From assembly GCA_039028155.1 (NCBI GenBank), contig JBCCIS010000012.1, positions 42,209 through 106,208 on the forward strand: 64,000 nucleotides of DNA, read 5' to 3'. The DNA is from Pseudomonadota bacterium (GTDB lineage: Bacteria > Pseudomonadota > Alphaproteobacteria > SP197). The notes under the pieces are model-generated. The model did no database searches, had not been told where the DNA came from, and saw only the letters and a list, made by a program, of their open reading frames with translations. The position numbers and the translations under genes are program-made. Position 1 is the stretch's first letter; every line of letters starts with the position of its first letter. Below, piece after piece: positions 33,970 to 43,024 of this stretch.

Positions 33970-34485
33970 ATGCCGGTGAAACGCATCAGAGTCTCTGTGA
34001 TGGCCGCTGCCATTTTGGGCGGACTGCTGGTTGCCGCCTGTTCGAACGATGATCTTTTGCCCGGCGTCGGTTATCGCGTGCCAGGCGAGTCCACCTCGGC
34101 AGAGCTGCTGCCCTTGACCGTGCCGCCGGATTTCGGCCTGCGTCCCGAGCCGGTCGACGAGACCGCTGAAGGTTTTGGAATCGTCTCCTCTCAGGAGGAA
34201 GAGATCGTCGTCGTACAGAACGACACGATCACGTTGGGCGAGGAAATCATTCTGTCACGATCCGATGTCGAGAGCGCCAACCCGGACATTCGCCGGCTTC
34301 TGGATCAAGACAACGCCATCTTTGTCGGCAACCCCGAGTTCGTCGATGCCCTGATGTTCGGCAGCTTTCCTGAAGGCGGTGCTGTTACCGTCGAAGAAGA
34401 TGATGAAGCGGTCCAGGACGTCGTCATTCGTGAAGGGGTTGGCGACGATGAAAGCGATTTCGAGTTCTTCGAAGACTGGTTCTAG
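33970..34485 (+). CDS. Second DUF3035-like acidic lipoprotein
   Basis: A 171-residue lipoprotein starting two bases after the previous stop. The lipobox LLVAAC gives C24. The motif GESTSAELLPLTVPPDFGLR (about 38-57) parallels the R-A-P-L-x-x-P-x-x-F-x-L signature of the preceding gene, suggesting a tandem duplicate or paralogue. The C-terminal half is strongly acidic (VEEDDEAVQDVVIREG, DDESDFEFFEDWF). It may sit on the inner leaflet of the outer membrane next to the first lipoprotein. The common order lspA-lipoprotein-lipoprotein-M16-M16 implies a shared envelope role. Confidence 0.75.
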   Translation: MPVKRIRVSVMAAAILGGLLVAACSNDDLLPGVGYRVPGESTSAELLPLTVPPDFGLRPEPVDETAEGFGIVSSQEEEIVVVQNDTITLGEEIILSRSDVESANPDIRRLLDQDNAIFVGNPEFVDALMFGSFPEGGAVTVEEDDEAVQDVVIREGVGDDESDFEFFEDWF

Positions 34486-34653
34486 GGTCTCAGGGCATCG
34501 ATCGGGTTTCGCGCCAGTTGGTATGACGGCGGCCACAACATCACTCAATTGGCTTAATCCTGACGGCGGTGAGACATCACAGACCCGTGTGATGCCTTGT
34601 GTCCGTCACATTTGATGGCTAGCTCCCCACAAAAGCCAGTCTCCGGAGTTTTC

Positions 34654-36012
34654 ATGAATCGACGACACCGTATCGGCGCCGTGTTGGCCGCCTTCTTCAT
34701 CGTCGCCCTGTTGTTGCCGGGTGGGCCGTCGCGGGCCGATCTCTTCAACGCCGAGACCTTCACTCTCGACAACGGCATGCAGGTTGTCGTCATTCCCGAT
34801 CACCGTGCGCCGGTCGTGACGCACATGGTCTGGTACAAAGTCGGTTCCGCCGACGAGGAGCCGCGCAAATCAGGCTTGGCACACTTCCTTGAGCATTTGA
34901 TGTTCAAAGGCACGACCAACGTTCCCGACGGCCAGTTCTCGTACATCGTCGCGCGAAACGGCGGTACCGAGAACGCGTTCACCAGCTACGATTACACCGC
35001 CTATTTCCAGAATGTTGCGAGCGACCGGCTTGACCTTGTCATGGAGCTCGAAGCTGACCGCATGACAAATCTGGTATTGAGCGAGGAAGACGTCGAAGCC
35101 GAGCGTCAGGTCATCCTGGAAGAGCGCCGCTCACGCGTTGACAACAATGTCGGCGCCCTGATGGGCGAGCAGATCCGTGCCGCGCAGTACTTCATTCATC
35201 CTTATGGCTGGCCGGTGATTGGTTGGCAGCACGAGATCGAAACGCTGACCCGTCAGGACATCCTCGACTTCTACCGAAAGCACTATGCGCCGAACAACGC
35301 GGTACTGGTCGTCGCCGGCGACATCACGGCCGAAGAGCTGCGTCCTTTGGCTGAGCAGTACTACGGTGTGATCCCGTCATCCGACGTGCCTGAGCGGCTC
35401 AGGCCCCAAGAGCCGCCGCAACTTGCCGCGCGCCGCGTCTTGGCGGACGATCCGCGCATGCCCCATCCGGCGGTGTCGATCCGCTACCTCGCGCCCAGCT
35501 ACAACACGGATAGCGCGGATGCGTTTGCGCTGGAGGTGCTTGCCGAAATTCTGTCAGGATCGTCGACCAGCAGGCTTTACCGCGACCTCGTGGTCGATCA
35601 GGGCATCGCGGTCGCGGCCGGCGCGTCCTACACAGGAGACCGCTTGGATCTCGGCCAATTCGATTTCTGGATTACGCCGGCTGATGATGTCGATCACGAA
35701 GACGCGGAGGCCGCGCTGCGCCGTCAGATCGACAGCCTGCTCGCCGATGGTGTCACCGAGGAAGAGGTTGAGCGGGTCAAGCAGCGCATTAAGGCCCGGC
35801 TGATCTATGCTCGCGACAGCGTTTCCAACATCGCGAACTGGTATGGCTCGCAGTTAACGACGGGCATGACGGTCGAGGAGATCGCCGCCTGGCCGGCTGG
35901 GATCGACGCCGTGTCTGTTGACCAGGTCAATGCCGCCGCGCGTTCCGTGCTGGTCGATGACAGGTCGGTCACCGGGATTCTGCTGCCGTCCGCGCCCGAT
36001 CAGGAGTCTTGA
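34654..36012 (+). CDS. M16-family zinc metalloprotease, catalytically complete
   Basis: The 452-residue secreted insulinase/pitrilysin-family protein has a signal peptide (IGAVLAAFFIVALLLPGGPS, cut near SRA-D) and the inverted zinc motif H77-F-L-E-H81 with the downstream glutamate in EAERQVILEERR. The C-terminal half keeps GSSTSRLYRDLV. In the M16B group, an active subunit pairs with an inactive partner; the next gene is such a partner, starting 4 bases later. They probably degrade peptides or process outer-membrane/periplasmic substrates. Start at 34654 has CCGGAG upstream. Confidence 0.92.
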   Translation: MNRRHRIGAVLAAFFIVALLLPGGPSRADLFNAETFTLDNGMQVVVIPDHRAPVVTHMVWYKVGSADEEPRKSGLAHFLEHLMFKGTTNVPDGQFSYIVARNGGTENAFTSYDYTAYFQNVASDRLDLVMELEADRMTNLVLSEEDVEAERQVILEERRSRVDNNVGALMGEQIRAAQYFIHPYGWPVIGWQHEIETLTRQDILDFYRKHYAPNNAVLVVAGDITAEELRPLAEQYYGVIPSSDVPERLRPQEPPQLAARRVLADDPRMPHPAVSIRYLAPSYNTDSADAFALEVLAEILSGSSTSRLYRDLVVDQGIAVAAGASYTGDRLDLGQFDFWITPADDVDHEDAEAALRRQIDSLLADGVTEEEVERVKQRIKARLIYARDSVSNIANWYGSQLTTGMTVEEIAAWPAGIDAVSVDQVNAAARSVLVDDRSVTGILLPSAPDQES

Positions 36013-36016
36013 GGTC

Positions 36017-37360
36017 ATGAGCGTCGTTTTTCTGTGTCGCCGCGCGCTGGTTCTGGGACTGGGCGCACTGTTGCTCGTGCTCTGGGTCTCATCAGCCCGT
36101 GCCGAGATCGAGGTCATCGAAACACCTGGGGGTTTGACCGTCTGGTTGCAGCGTGAGCCCGCTATTCCGATGGTCGCCATGAACTTCGCGTTTCGCGGCG
36201 GAAGCTCGCTCGATCCTGAAGGGCGCGAGGGCCTGTCCAATCTGGTTTCCAGTTTGCTCGACGAGGGAGCCGGCGCGATGGACAGTCAGGCGTTCCAGGA
36301 TCGCCTCGACGAACTCTCTGTTCACATGCGATTCAGCGCCGGGCGCGACGACTTTCTCGGTTCGCTCGTGACGTTGACCGACAATCTCGACGAGGCCTTC
36401 GATCTCCTGGCCATGGCGCTGAACGAGCCGCGTTTCGATGCTGAACCTGTTGACCGAATCAAAGGTCAGATCCTGGTCAGTTTGGCTTACCGCGCCGAAG
36501 ACCCGAACAACGTCGCCTGGCGTGCCTGGAGCGAGGCGGCATTCCCCGATCATGCCTATGGCCGGCCTGTTGACGGTACGCCTGAGACGGTGGCGGCGAT
36601 CACCCCGGATGACCTGAGAACCTATGTCGCCGGCGCCTTCGCGCGTGACCGCCTCATCATTGCGGCCGTTGGCGATATCGAGCCGGACAGGCTGGCCGGG
36701 CTCGTCGACCAGGTGTTTGCCGGCCTTCCAGAGTCCGGCGCGCCACTAACGACCGCCGATACGAGCCCGACAACCGGTCAAACCATCGTCGTCGACATGG
36801 ATGTGCCGCAGAGCACCATTGTCTTGGGTTTGCCGGCCCTGAAGCGTGACGACCCCGACTACTACGCGGCCACCGTGTTGAACAAGGCGCTGGGCGGCGG
36901 CGGCTTGAACACGCGCCTGTTCGAGGAAGTCAGGAAAGAGCGCGGTCTCGCCTATTCGGCGTCAACATCCCTGGCGCCCTATGACCACGCTGGCATCCTG
37001 GTCGGTTCCGCGGGGACCCAGAACGCGCGTGCCGGCGAGACGATCGAGGTCATCAAGGATGTGCTGGCCGATGTCGCGGAGAACGGGATCACGCAGGGCG
37101 AACTGGATGACGCCCGCGACTATCTGACCGGCTCGTTTCCGCTGAGCCTGGACAGCAATGGCGAGATCGCGCGTCTTCTGGTCGCCATGCAGATGCGGGA
37201 CCTGGGTCGTGACTACCTGGAGGAACGCAACGGTTTCATCGAGGCCGTCACGCTGGACGACGTCAACCGTCTGGCCGCCGAACTGTTGAAGCCGGACGAC
37301 CTGCTGATCGTCGTTGCCGGCCGGCCCGACGGTGTGGTGTCCACAACGCCGGTCGAATGA
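36017..37360 (+). CDS. M16-family protease-like protein lacking the zinc motif
   Basis: A 447-residue partner of the preceding protease. A signal peptide ends near SSARA-EIEV. In the place of H-x-x-E-H it reads G-L-S-N-L-V-S (around residues 75-81), so the zinc site is gone. It retains the C-terminal substrate-contact segment LFEEVRKERGLAYSASTSL, containing the conserved R and Y of non-catalytic subunits. This is the expected inactive half of an M16B heterodimer, acting in the periplasm. Start ATG 36017 is preceded by GGAG. Operon with the active subunit (4-base gap). Confidence 0.9.
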   Translation: MSVVFLCRRALVLGLGALLLVLWVSSARAEIEVIETPGGLTVWLQREPAIPMVAMNFAFRGGSSLDPEGREGLSNLVSSLLDEGAGAMDSQAFQDRLDELSVHMRFSAGRDDFLGSLVTLTDNLDEAFDLLAMALNEPRFDAEPVDRIKGQILVSLAYRAEDPNNVAWRAWSEAAFPDHAYGRPVDGTPETVAAITPDDLRTYVAGAFARDRLIIAAVGDIEPDRLAGLVDQVFAGLPESGAPLTTADTSPTTGQTIVVDMDVPQSTIVLGLPALKRDDPDYYAATVLNKALGGGGLNTRLFEEVRKERGLAYSASTSLAPYDHAGILVGSAGTQNARAGETIEVIKDVLADVAENGITQGELDDARDYLTGSFPLSLDSNGEIARLLVAMQMRDLGRDYLEERNGFIEAVTLDDVNRLAAELLKPDDLLIVVAGRPDGVVSTTPVE

Positions 37361-37407
37361 GGACGGTAAGTCTGGTAGGTTCGCCAGCCTAACAGACGGC
37401 GGAGTTC

Positions 37408-38670
37408 ATGGCATACCGACAGGTCTTTGACAGCATGGCATGCGGTCTTGATCAGGCTGCATGGCAAGCGATCGGCGATAGCCTTGAACCAGTTGCCGAC
37501 GCGACCGCCGAACGGCTGGAGGCTTGTGATCTGCCCGCGCTTTCCGTCGCGCGGCGCAAGGACGATCTTGACATGTTGGCGGCGCGTGCTGGTGACATCG
37601 CCGGTTCAAGCCGGGACGTTCTGGTGCTTGGCATCGGCGGTTCCAGCCTGGGCGGGCAAACCTTGTTGGCGTTGCGTGACGCACGCCATGCCGATCGGCC
37701 GAACCTGCACTTCATCGACAATGTCGACCCGGTGACCTGGCACGAGACGCTTGCCGGGCTTGATGCCAAGGATGTCCACGTGCTCGCCGTATCGAAATCG
37801 GGTGGCACCGCCGAAACCCTGGCCCAGACGCTGATCGCGACCGCCCATCTCGACGAGGCGTTGGGGTCCGCTCAAGCGGCCGCCCAGGTCACGGTCGTAA
37901 CCGAACCGGGCGATCGACCTTTGCGGCGTCTCGCCGAACGTCTTGGCTGTGTCGTGATCGATCACGATCCGGATGTCGGTGGGCGGTTTTCCGCGCTTAC
38001 CGGTGTCGGTCTGCTGCCGGTCTTGATTGCCGGCCTGGATGGCGCCGCGGTGCGCGACGGCGCGGCATCGGTCTTGGCGTCCTTTGCCGATGATCCCGTC
38101 ACAAGCGCGCCGGCGGACGGCGCGGCGCTCGCTGTCGGTCTGGGCCATCGCGGCAAGACAAGCCAGGTCGTACTGAGCTACGCCGACCGCCTGGAACGGT
38201 TCGCCGCCTGGCATGCGCAGATCTGGGCAGAAAGCCTGGGCAAGGAGGGCAAGGGCACAACACCGGTGCCGGCGCGCGGCGTGACCGATCAGCACAGCCA
38301 GCTTCAGCTCTGGCTTGATGGGCCACGCGATAAGTGGGTGACGGTCCTGGGCCGTGACACGGCTGGTGAAGGGCCGGTCATCGATACCGCCGGTGACGAC
38401 GATCTCGACTATCTCGCCGGCCGCACATTGGGCGATCTGATGGCGGCTGAACACGAGGCGACGGTGGAATCGCTGGTGGCCGCGGACGTGCCGCTGCGCC
38501 GCTTCCGTCTGGATCGTATCGACGAGGCGGCGATCGGCGCGTTGATGGCCCACTTCATGCTGGAGACCATCCTGGCGGCCGGGCTGATCGGCATCGATCC
38601 GTTCGGCCAGCCGGCGGTCGAGGACGGCAAGGTCCGCGCCCGCGCCAGGCTTAAGGCGATGGCGCCGTGA
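37408..38670 (+). CDS. pgi: Glucose-6-phosphate isomerase (short form)
   Basis: The 420-residue protein interconverts glucose-6-phosphate and fructose-6-phosphate. Signatures are [19 protein letters not shown] (the SIS sugar-phosphate site, about 70-88), [14 protein letters not shown] (131-144), [17 protein letters not shown] (273-289, with catalytic E274 region) and [15 protein letters not shown] (containing catalytic H). It is much shorter than the 550-residue E. coli enzyme and fits the shorter Gram-positive/alphaproteobacterial type. Its stop overlaps the mutL start by four bases. Confidence 0.9.
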   Translation: MAYRQVFDSMACGLDQAAWQAIGDSLEPVADATAERLEACDLPALSVARRKDDLDMLAARAGDIAGSSRDVLVLGIGGSSLGGQTLLALRDARHADRPNLHFIDNVDPVTWHETLAGLDAKDVHVLAVSKSGGTAETLAQTLIATAHLDEALGSAQAAAQVTVVTEPGDRPLRRLAERLGCVVIDHDPDVGGRFSALTGVGLLPVLIAGLDGAAVRDGAASVLASFADDPVTSAPADGAALAVGLGHRGKTSQVVLSYADRLERFAAWHAQIWAESLGKEGKGTTPVPARGVTDQHSQLQLWLDGPRDKWVTVLGRDTAGEGPVIDTAGDDDLDYLAGRTLGDLMAAEHEATVESLVAADVPLRRFRLDRIDEAAIGALMAHFMLETILAAGLIGIDPFGQPAVEDGKVRARARLKAMAP

Positions 38671-40460
38671 CCATTCGCCGCCTGCCGGAGACCACGGTCA
38701 ACCGCATCGCCGCTGGCGAGGTGATCGAGCGTCCAGCGTCGGTGGTGAAGGAGCTGGCGGAAAACAGCCTGGATGCCGGCGCGCGGTCGATCGAGGTTGT
38801 CGTCAACGGCGGCGGCCGGACCTTCATCTCGGTCAGCGATGACGGCCACGGCATGGGCGCCGACGAACTGGCGTTGGCGGTCGAGCGCCACGCGACCTCG
38901 AAGCTGCCCGACGATGACCTGATGGCGATCGAGACCCTCGGCTTTCGCGGTGAGGCCCTGCCGTCGATCGGTGCGGTCAGCCGGTTGACGGTGACCAGCC
39001 GGGCGGCGGACGCCGACAGCGCCTGGATGGTGCGGGTCGACGGAGGCGAGCAGCAGGCCGTCGCACCAGCAGCGCGCGGCGCGGGCACGGTGGTCGAGGT
39101 GCGCGATCTGTTCTATGCGACGCCGGCGCGCCTTAAGTTCCTGAAGAGCGAACGCGCCGAACACGCCCAGGTCAGCGATGTCGTCAAACGGATGGCGATG
39201 GCGCATCCCGACGTCTCATTTAGGCTCAGCCTCGACGGTCGCAAAAGTCTGAGTTTCCCGGCCGAAGCGGGCGACCTGTTCGACGCCCGGCTGAAACGCC
39301 TCGGCGCGGTCATGGGCCGTGAGTTCCAGGATAACGCCGTGCCCGTCGACAGTGTCCGCGAGACGGCGCGGCTGACCGGTTATGCCGGCGTGCCGACCCT
39401 GAACCGGCCGACCAGCCAGGGCCAGTACCTCTTCGTCAACGGGCGTCCGGTGCGCGACCGTCTGCTTCTGGGCGCGATCCGCGGCGCCTATCAGGACTTC
39501 CTGGCCGCCAACCGGCATCCGATGGTGGCGCTCTTTCTGGAACTGCCGGGCCGTCTGGTCGACGTCAACGTACATCCGGCCAAGGCCGAGGTGCGCTTCC
39601 GCGACAACCAGATGATCCGTGGCCTGATCGTCTCCGCGCTGCGCGGCGCCTTGGACGCCGCCGGGCACCGCGCCTCGACGACGGTCGCGGCGCAGACCCT
39701 GGAGGCCTTCCGGCCGGAGACAAGAACCGCTGTCGATCATCTCTTTGCCGAGCGCCGGCCGTCTATGAGCCATGGCATGGCCGAAGCGGCGGCGGCCTAT
39801 CATGCGCCGCTTAGCGCCGACTACGCGCCGGCGGCGCGCGGCGGTGTGGCTGTCGAGGAGGCCGTGACGCCGGCAGCCGACTATCCGCTCGGCGCCGCGC
39901 GTGGCCAGTTGCACGAGACCTATGTGGTCGCCCAGACCGCCGACGGCCTGGTCATCGTTGATCAGCACGCGGCCCACGAGCGGCTGGTCTACGAGCGCAT
40001 GAAACGAGAGCTCGCCCAAACGGGCGTCGCGCGACAGATGCTGTTGCTGCCCGAGGTCGTCGACCTGGACGAGGCCGATGTCGACCGCTTGGTGGCGCGC
40101 GCCGATGAGCTGGCCGAGCTCGGGCTTCTGCTCGAACGTTTCGGCCCGGGCGCGGTCGTGGTGCGTGAGACGCCCGCGCTTCTCGGCGAGATCGACGTTA
40201 AGGCGCTGGTGCGCGACTTCGCCGACGATCTTTCCGAAAGCGGCGAGGCGCTCTCGCTACGCGAACGCCTGGAAGACGTCTGCGGCACCATGGCGTGCCA
40301 CGGCAGCGTGCGCGCCGGACGCCGTCTCAACACCGATGAGATGAACGCGCTGTTGCGCGAGATGGAGGCGACGCCCCATTCCGGCCAGTGCAACCACGGC
40401 CGTCCGACCTATGTCGAACTGAAGCTCGCCGATATCGAGAAGCTGTTCGGCCGACGCTAG
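38667..40460 (+). CDS. mutL: DNA mismatch repair protein MutL (endonuclease-type)
   Basis: The 597-residue protein has the GHKL ATPase ([67 protein letters not shown]) and the C-terminal dimerization domain. The latter contains [12 protein letters not shown], which fits the DQHA(x)2E(x)4E endonuclease motif, and CNHGRPTY near the end, a variant of the C-P-H-G-R-P zinc motif. So it should nick the new strand itself, consistent with lack of MutH. The start is GTG at 38667 (overlap with pgi stop). The gene ends directly against the convergent YciI gene with no gap. Confidence 0.95.
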   Translation: MTIRRLPETTVNRIAAGEVIERPASVVKELAENSLDAGARSIEVVVNGGGRTFISVSDDGHGMGADELALAVERHATSKLPDDDLMAIETLGFRGEALPSIGAVSRLTVTSRAADADSAWMVRVDGGEQQAVAPAARGAGTVVEVRDLFYATPARLKFLKSERAEHAQVSDVVKRMAMAHPDVSFRLSLDGRKSLSFPAEAGDLFDARLKRLGAVMGREFQDNAVPVDSVRETARLTGYAGVPTLNRPTSQGQYLFVNGRPVRDRLLLGAIRGAYQDFLAANRHPMVALFLELPGRLVDVNVHPAKAEVRFRDNQMIRGLIVSALRGALDAAGHRASTTVAAQTLEAFRPETRTAVDHLFAERRPSMSHGMAEAAAAYHAPLSADYAPAARGGVAVEEAVTPAADYPLGAARGQLHETYVVAQTADGLVIVDQHAAHERLVYERMKRELAQTGVARQMLLLPEVVDLDEADVDRLVARADELAELGLLLERFGPGAVVVRETPALLGEIDVKALVRDFADDLSESGEALSLRERLEDVCGTMACHGSVRAGRRLNTDEMNALLREMEATPHSGQCNHGRPTYVELKLADIEKLFGRR

Positions 40461-40757
40461 CTAAACGCGACGTTCGCCGTCCGCGAAGACCTGGGTCCAA
40501 GCGAGAATGCGGACGGATTTCCGCAGACCTGTCGGCCAGAACGGATCTGTCTCGACCAACGCCTGGACGGCTTGCGTGCTCTCAGCCTCGACAATCCAAA
40601 GACCCCCCGCCGGTTCGTTGCTGGCGGCATCCTGAAGCGGTCCGGCCGCGCTGATGGCGGCGGCATGCGCTTCCAAAAAAGCGAGATGATCAGGCATGTA
40701 TTGGGGACGCATCGCGGCGCGCTCGGCGTCATCCTCAAACAAGACGGCGTACATCAT
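40461..40757 (-). CDS. YciI-family protein
   Basis: A 98-residue YCII/ferredoxin-like-fold protein: MYAVLFEDDAERAAMRPQYM, PDHLAFLEAHA (conserved H in the possible active site), AAGPL, AGGLWIVEAESTQAVQALVETDPFWPTGL and VRILAW. Some relatives are monooxygenase-like or dehalogenase-like, and most have no known role. It is divergent from the LysR gene at 40854 and a likely target of it; its stop directly abuts mutL's. Confidence 0.82.
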   Translation of the reverse strand: MMYAVLFEDDAERAAMRPQYMPDHLAFLEAHAAAISAAGPLQDAASNEPAGGLWIVEAESTQAVQALVETDPFWPTGLRKSVRILAWTQVFADGERRV

Positions 40758-40853
40758 GGCGGTCTCTCCTTTGGGCCAAGCGTTGACAGCGCAGACCTTA
40801 TGCCTGCATTTTCGCGTGTCATACCTGCAGTACTATGAAAAGAATCCGCAAAA

Positions 40854-41720
40854 ATGCAGGATCTGGATTGGAATGATCTGCGTTTCGTCCTGGCCGCCGC
40901 GCGCTGCCAGTCCCTGGCTGGCGCCGCCCGCCAGCTTGGTGTCAACGAGAGTACGGTCGGGCGCCGCATCACCCGCATCGAACAGCGGTTGGCATCCCAA
41001 TTGTTTGAACGCGGCGCCGGTGTACTTCATGTCACCAAAGCGGGCGCAGCCGTCGTCGCGAGCGCGGAGCGGATCGAACGCGACGTGCAGGACATGGCCG
41101 CGACCATCGGCGGCGTGGACAATCTCGCTGCCGGCGCCGTTCGCCTGACCTCGGTGCCGATGATCGTGAACCGTGTGCTGGTCCCGGCGCTGCCGCGCCT
41201 GCTCGATTGTCATCCCGACCTAAGGGTCGATTTGATCGCCGAGCCGCGCGTCATGAGCCTGACCAAGCGGGAAGCCGATCTGGCGTTGCGTCTGGCGCGC
41301 CCGCAAAAGGAAATGCGTGCGGTGGCGCGTCGCGTCGGCCAGGTCGACTATGCCGTCTATGCGGCGGTTGGCACGACTCAGGACCAGTTGCCCTGGGTTA
41401 CCTACGATGACGGAATGGCGGATCTGCCCCAACGGCAGTGGATTGCCGAACAAGCCAAAGGGGGCGATGGCGCGCCGCCGGTCATGACCGCCAACGATGC
41501 AGAAGCGATCTTTCAGGCCGTCAAGGCCGGGCTCGGCAAGTCGCTTCTGCCAATCGCCATTGCTGATAGGGATGGTGATCTGGTGCGCCTCGGCGAACGG
41601 GCCGTCGCGTTGTCACGCGAGCTTTGGTTGGTCGTGCACCCCGATCTGCGACACCTGACGCGGATCCGCGTTGTCATGGATTGGGTCGCGACGGCGGTTG
41701 CTGGACTTGCCAGAGACTGA
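40854..41720 (+). CDS. LysR-family transcriptional regulator
   Basis: A 288-residue LysR regulator. The HTH (residues 5-64) is DLRFVLAAARCQSLAGAARQ, GVNESTVGRRITRIEQRLAS, followed by the linker and effector-binding domain (RLTSVPMIVNRVLVPALPRL at about 99-118). This type, with V-N-E-S-T-V-G-R-R, belongs to a group next to stress or metabolic genes. It is divergent from the YciI gene with a 96-base spacer, so autoregulation and YciI control are likely. The stop lies 13 bases from the convergent SRPBCC gene. Confidence 0.87.
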   Translation: MQDLDWNDLRFVLAAARCQSLAGAARQLGVNESTVGRRITRIEQRLASQLFERGAGVLHVTKAGAAVVASAERIERDVQDMAATIGGVDNLAAGAVRLTSVPMIVNRVLVPALPRLLDCHPDLRVDLIAEPRVMSLTKREADLALRLARPQKEMRAVARRVGQVDYAVYAAVGTTQDQLPWVTYDDGMADLPQRQWIAEQAKGGDGAPPVMTANDAEAIFQAVKAGLGKSLLPIAIADRDGDLVRLGERAVALSRELWLVVHPDLRHLTRIRVVMDWVATAVAGLARD

Positions 41721-41733
41721 GACCGAGGTCCGA

Positions 41734-42138
41734 TCACGCTGCCGTCAGCATGATCTCCAAACGCGCCAGTTTGGTCGGCCAGCCCGCGTTGAGTTCATCC
41801 GCGTTGGACGGTGTGGATACGCTTTTATGGCGCAGTGTGAGCACGGTGCCGCCGTCGGTGGGCTCAAGTGTGAACGTCACCGTCGTCTCGGCTGTCTCGG
41901 TATCATTCTTCCATGACCACACCATGCGGTGTGGCGGATCGATCTCCAGAACCTCGCCTTGGACAACATGGGCGATGGTGGGCGCATCGGCGCGATGAAA
42001 CGTGAATGTAAATGCGTGGCCGACAACAGGCGCAAAGTCGTTGGGCATGAGCCATGCCGCCAGACCGTCGGATGTCGCGACTGCCGCCCAGACCTTTTGC
42101 GGCGGTTGTTTCAGGTGTTTGCGAAAACTCAGGTCCAC
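41734..42138 (-). CDS. SRPBCC (AHSA1-like) protein
   Basis: A 134-residue START/Bet v1-like protein: FRKHLKQPPQKVWAAVATSDGLAAWL at the start, then HRMVWSWKNDTETAETTVTFTLEP and the terminal helix. This is the AHSA1 C-terminal-like family that commonly follows ArsR-type regulators. It binds a hydrophobic ligand of unknown identity. It is the last gene of a three-gene minus-strand operon (SRPBCC-ArsR-SRPBCC), starting 3 bases after the ArsR stop. Confidence 0.85.
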   Translation of the reverse strand: MDLSFRKHLKQPPQKVWAAVATSDGLAAWLMPNDFAPVVGHAFTFTFHRADAPTIAHVVQGEVLEIDPPHRMVWSWKNDTETAETTVTFTLEPTDGGTVLTLRHKSVSTPSNADELNAGWPTKLARLEIMLTAA

Positions 42139-42141
42139 GGG

Positions 42142-42456
42142 TCAGGTCTCGTCCAGATAACGCTCGAGGTTCTCAAGCCGCCCTTCCCAGAATCCGCGAT
42201 AGCGTGCCGCCCAATCGAACACCGCGCGCAAGCCGTCGGGCTGGATACGGTAAAGCCTGTAGCGGCCTTCTTTACGTTTGGTCACGAGTCCGGCATGCGC
42301 CAACACCTGGAGATGCTGGGAGACCGCTTGGAAGGTGATGGAGAAGTACGGCACCAGATCCTGGACCGGTCTTTCCTCGCCGTCGGCGAGCAGGTCGAGC
42401 AGGTGACGTCGGTTGGCATCGGAAACCGCGTGAAACACATCTGAAGGCGGCGTCAT
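42142..42456 (-). CDS. ArsR/SmtB-family winged-helix regulator
   Basis: A 104-residue regulator with FHAVSDANRRHLLDLLADGE, then VQDLVPYFSITFQAVSQHLQVLAHAGLVTKRKEGRYRLYRI (wing). The metal-binding C-x-C of ArsR/SmtB is absent, so it responds to something other than As/Cd/Zn. It is sandwiched between two SRPBCC genes and very likely controls them. It belongs to a group that regulates AHSA1 partners in many bacteria. Confidence 0.86.
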   Translation of the reverse strand: MTPPSDVFHAVSDANRRHLLDLLADGEERPVQDLVPYFSITFQAVSQHLQVLAHAGLVTKRKEGRYRLYRIQPDGLRAVFDWAARYRGFWEGRLENLERYLDET

Positions 42457-42477
42457 CCTCCTGGGAGCCGGGCGACA

Positions 42478-42960
42478 TCACACATCGGTACCGTCATCGC
42501 GCTCGAAGTCGGCCGGTTGACCCTTGCCGTGCTCGACCAAGCCGGCAAGGCTGGTCTTCAGAAAGAAGGTCCAGCCCTCGTCGCAGATGTCGTAGCACTC
42601 CAGCTCTGGCGTCAGTCCGTCGTGACGGAACCGGAGAAGCGTATCGCCGTCCGGTGCTTCTGTGAGCGTGAAGACGATTGCCGTACCCACCCATTCGCTG
42701 GTCTCGGTCAGATGATCGGGTGCGTGATGATACTGCCCGGTGACGTGCCAGCGCACCTCGCGGTTGGGCTCCAGGCGGTCGATGCGCACTGTGTTCCAGG
42801 TCCGGCCGAACCGGAAGGTTGCGGTGTCGCCGACGGCCGACCCAACGTCGCAATCGGTCGTCCACCAACCCTTGATGCCATCCTCCGTTGCGAGAGCCGC
42901 GTAAACGGCAGACGGCCTAGCCTTCAGCGTAACGTCGGCTTCGTAGCTCTTGGCACGCAT
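42478..42960 (-). CDS. SRPBCC (AHSA1-like) protein
   Basis: A 160-residue Bet v1-like protein with SYEADVTLKARPSAVYAALA, DGIKGWWT and the family segment TNCDVGSAVGDTATFRFG-type sequence (TDCDVGSAVGDTATFRFGR), then ATEDGIKGWW. It is the promoter-proximal gene of the SRPBCC-ArsR-SRPBCC operon (21-base gap to arsR). Two paralogues in one operon could form a heteromer or act on related ligands; the function is unknown. Confidence 0.85.
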   Translation of the reverse strand: MRAKSYEADVTLKARPSAVYAALATEDGIKGWWTTDCDVGSAVGDTATFRFGRTWNTVRIDRLEPNREVRWHVTGQYHHAPDHLTETSEWVGTAIVFTLTEAPDGDTLLRFRHDGLTPELECYDICDEGWTFFLKTSLAGLVEHGKGQPADFERDDGTDV

Positions 42961-43024
42961 GACGTCCTCAAAGGCAAACCGTTCGCAGGCCGAGTTACTT
43001 ATTATTCAAGTAAATGCTTTAATG

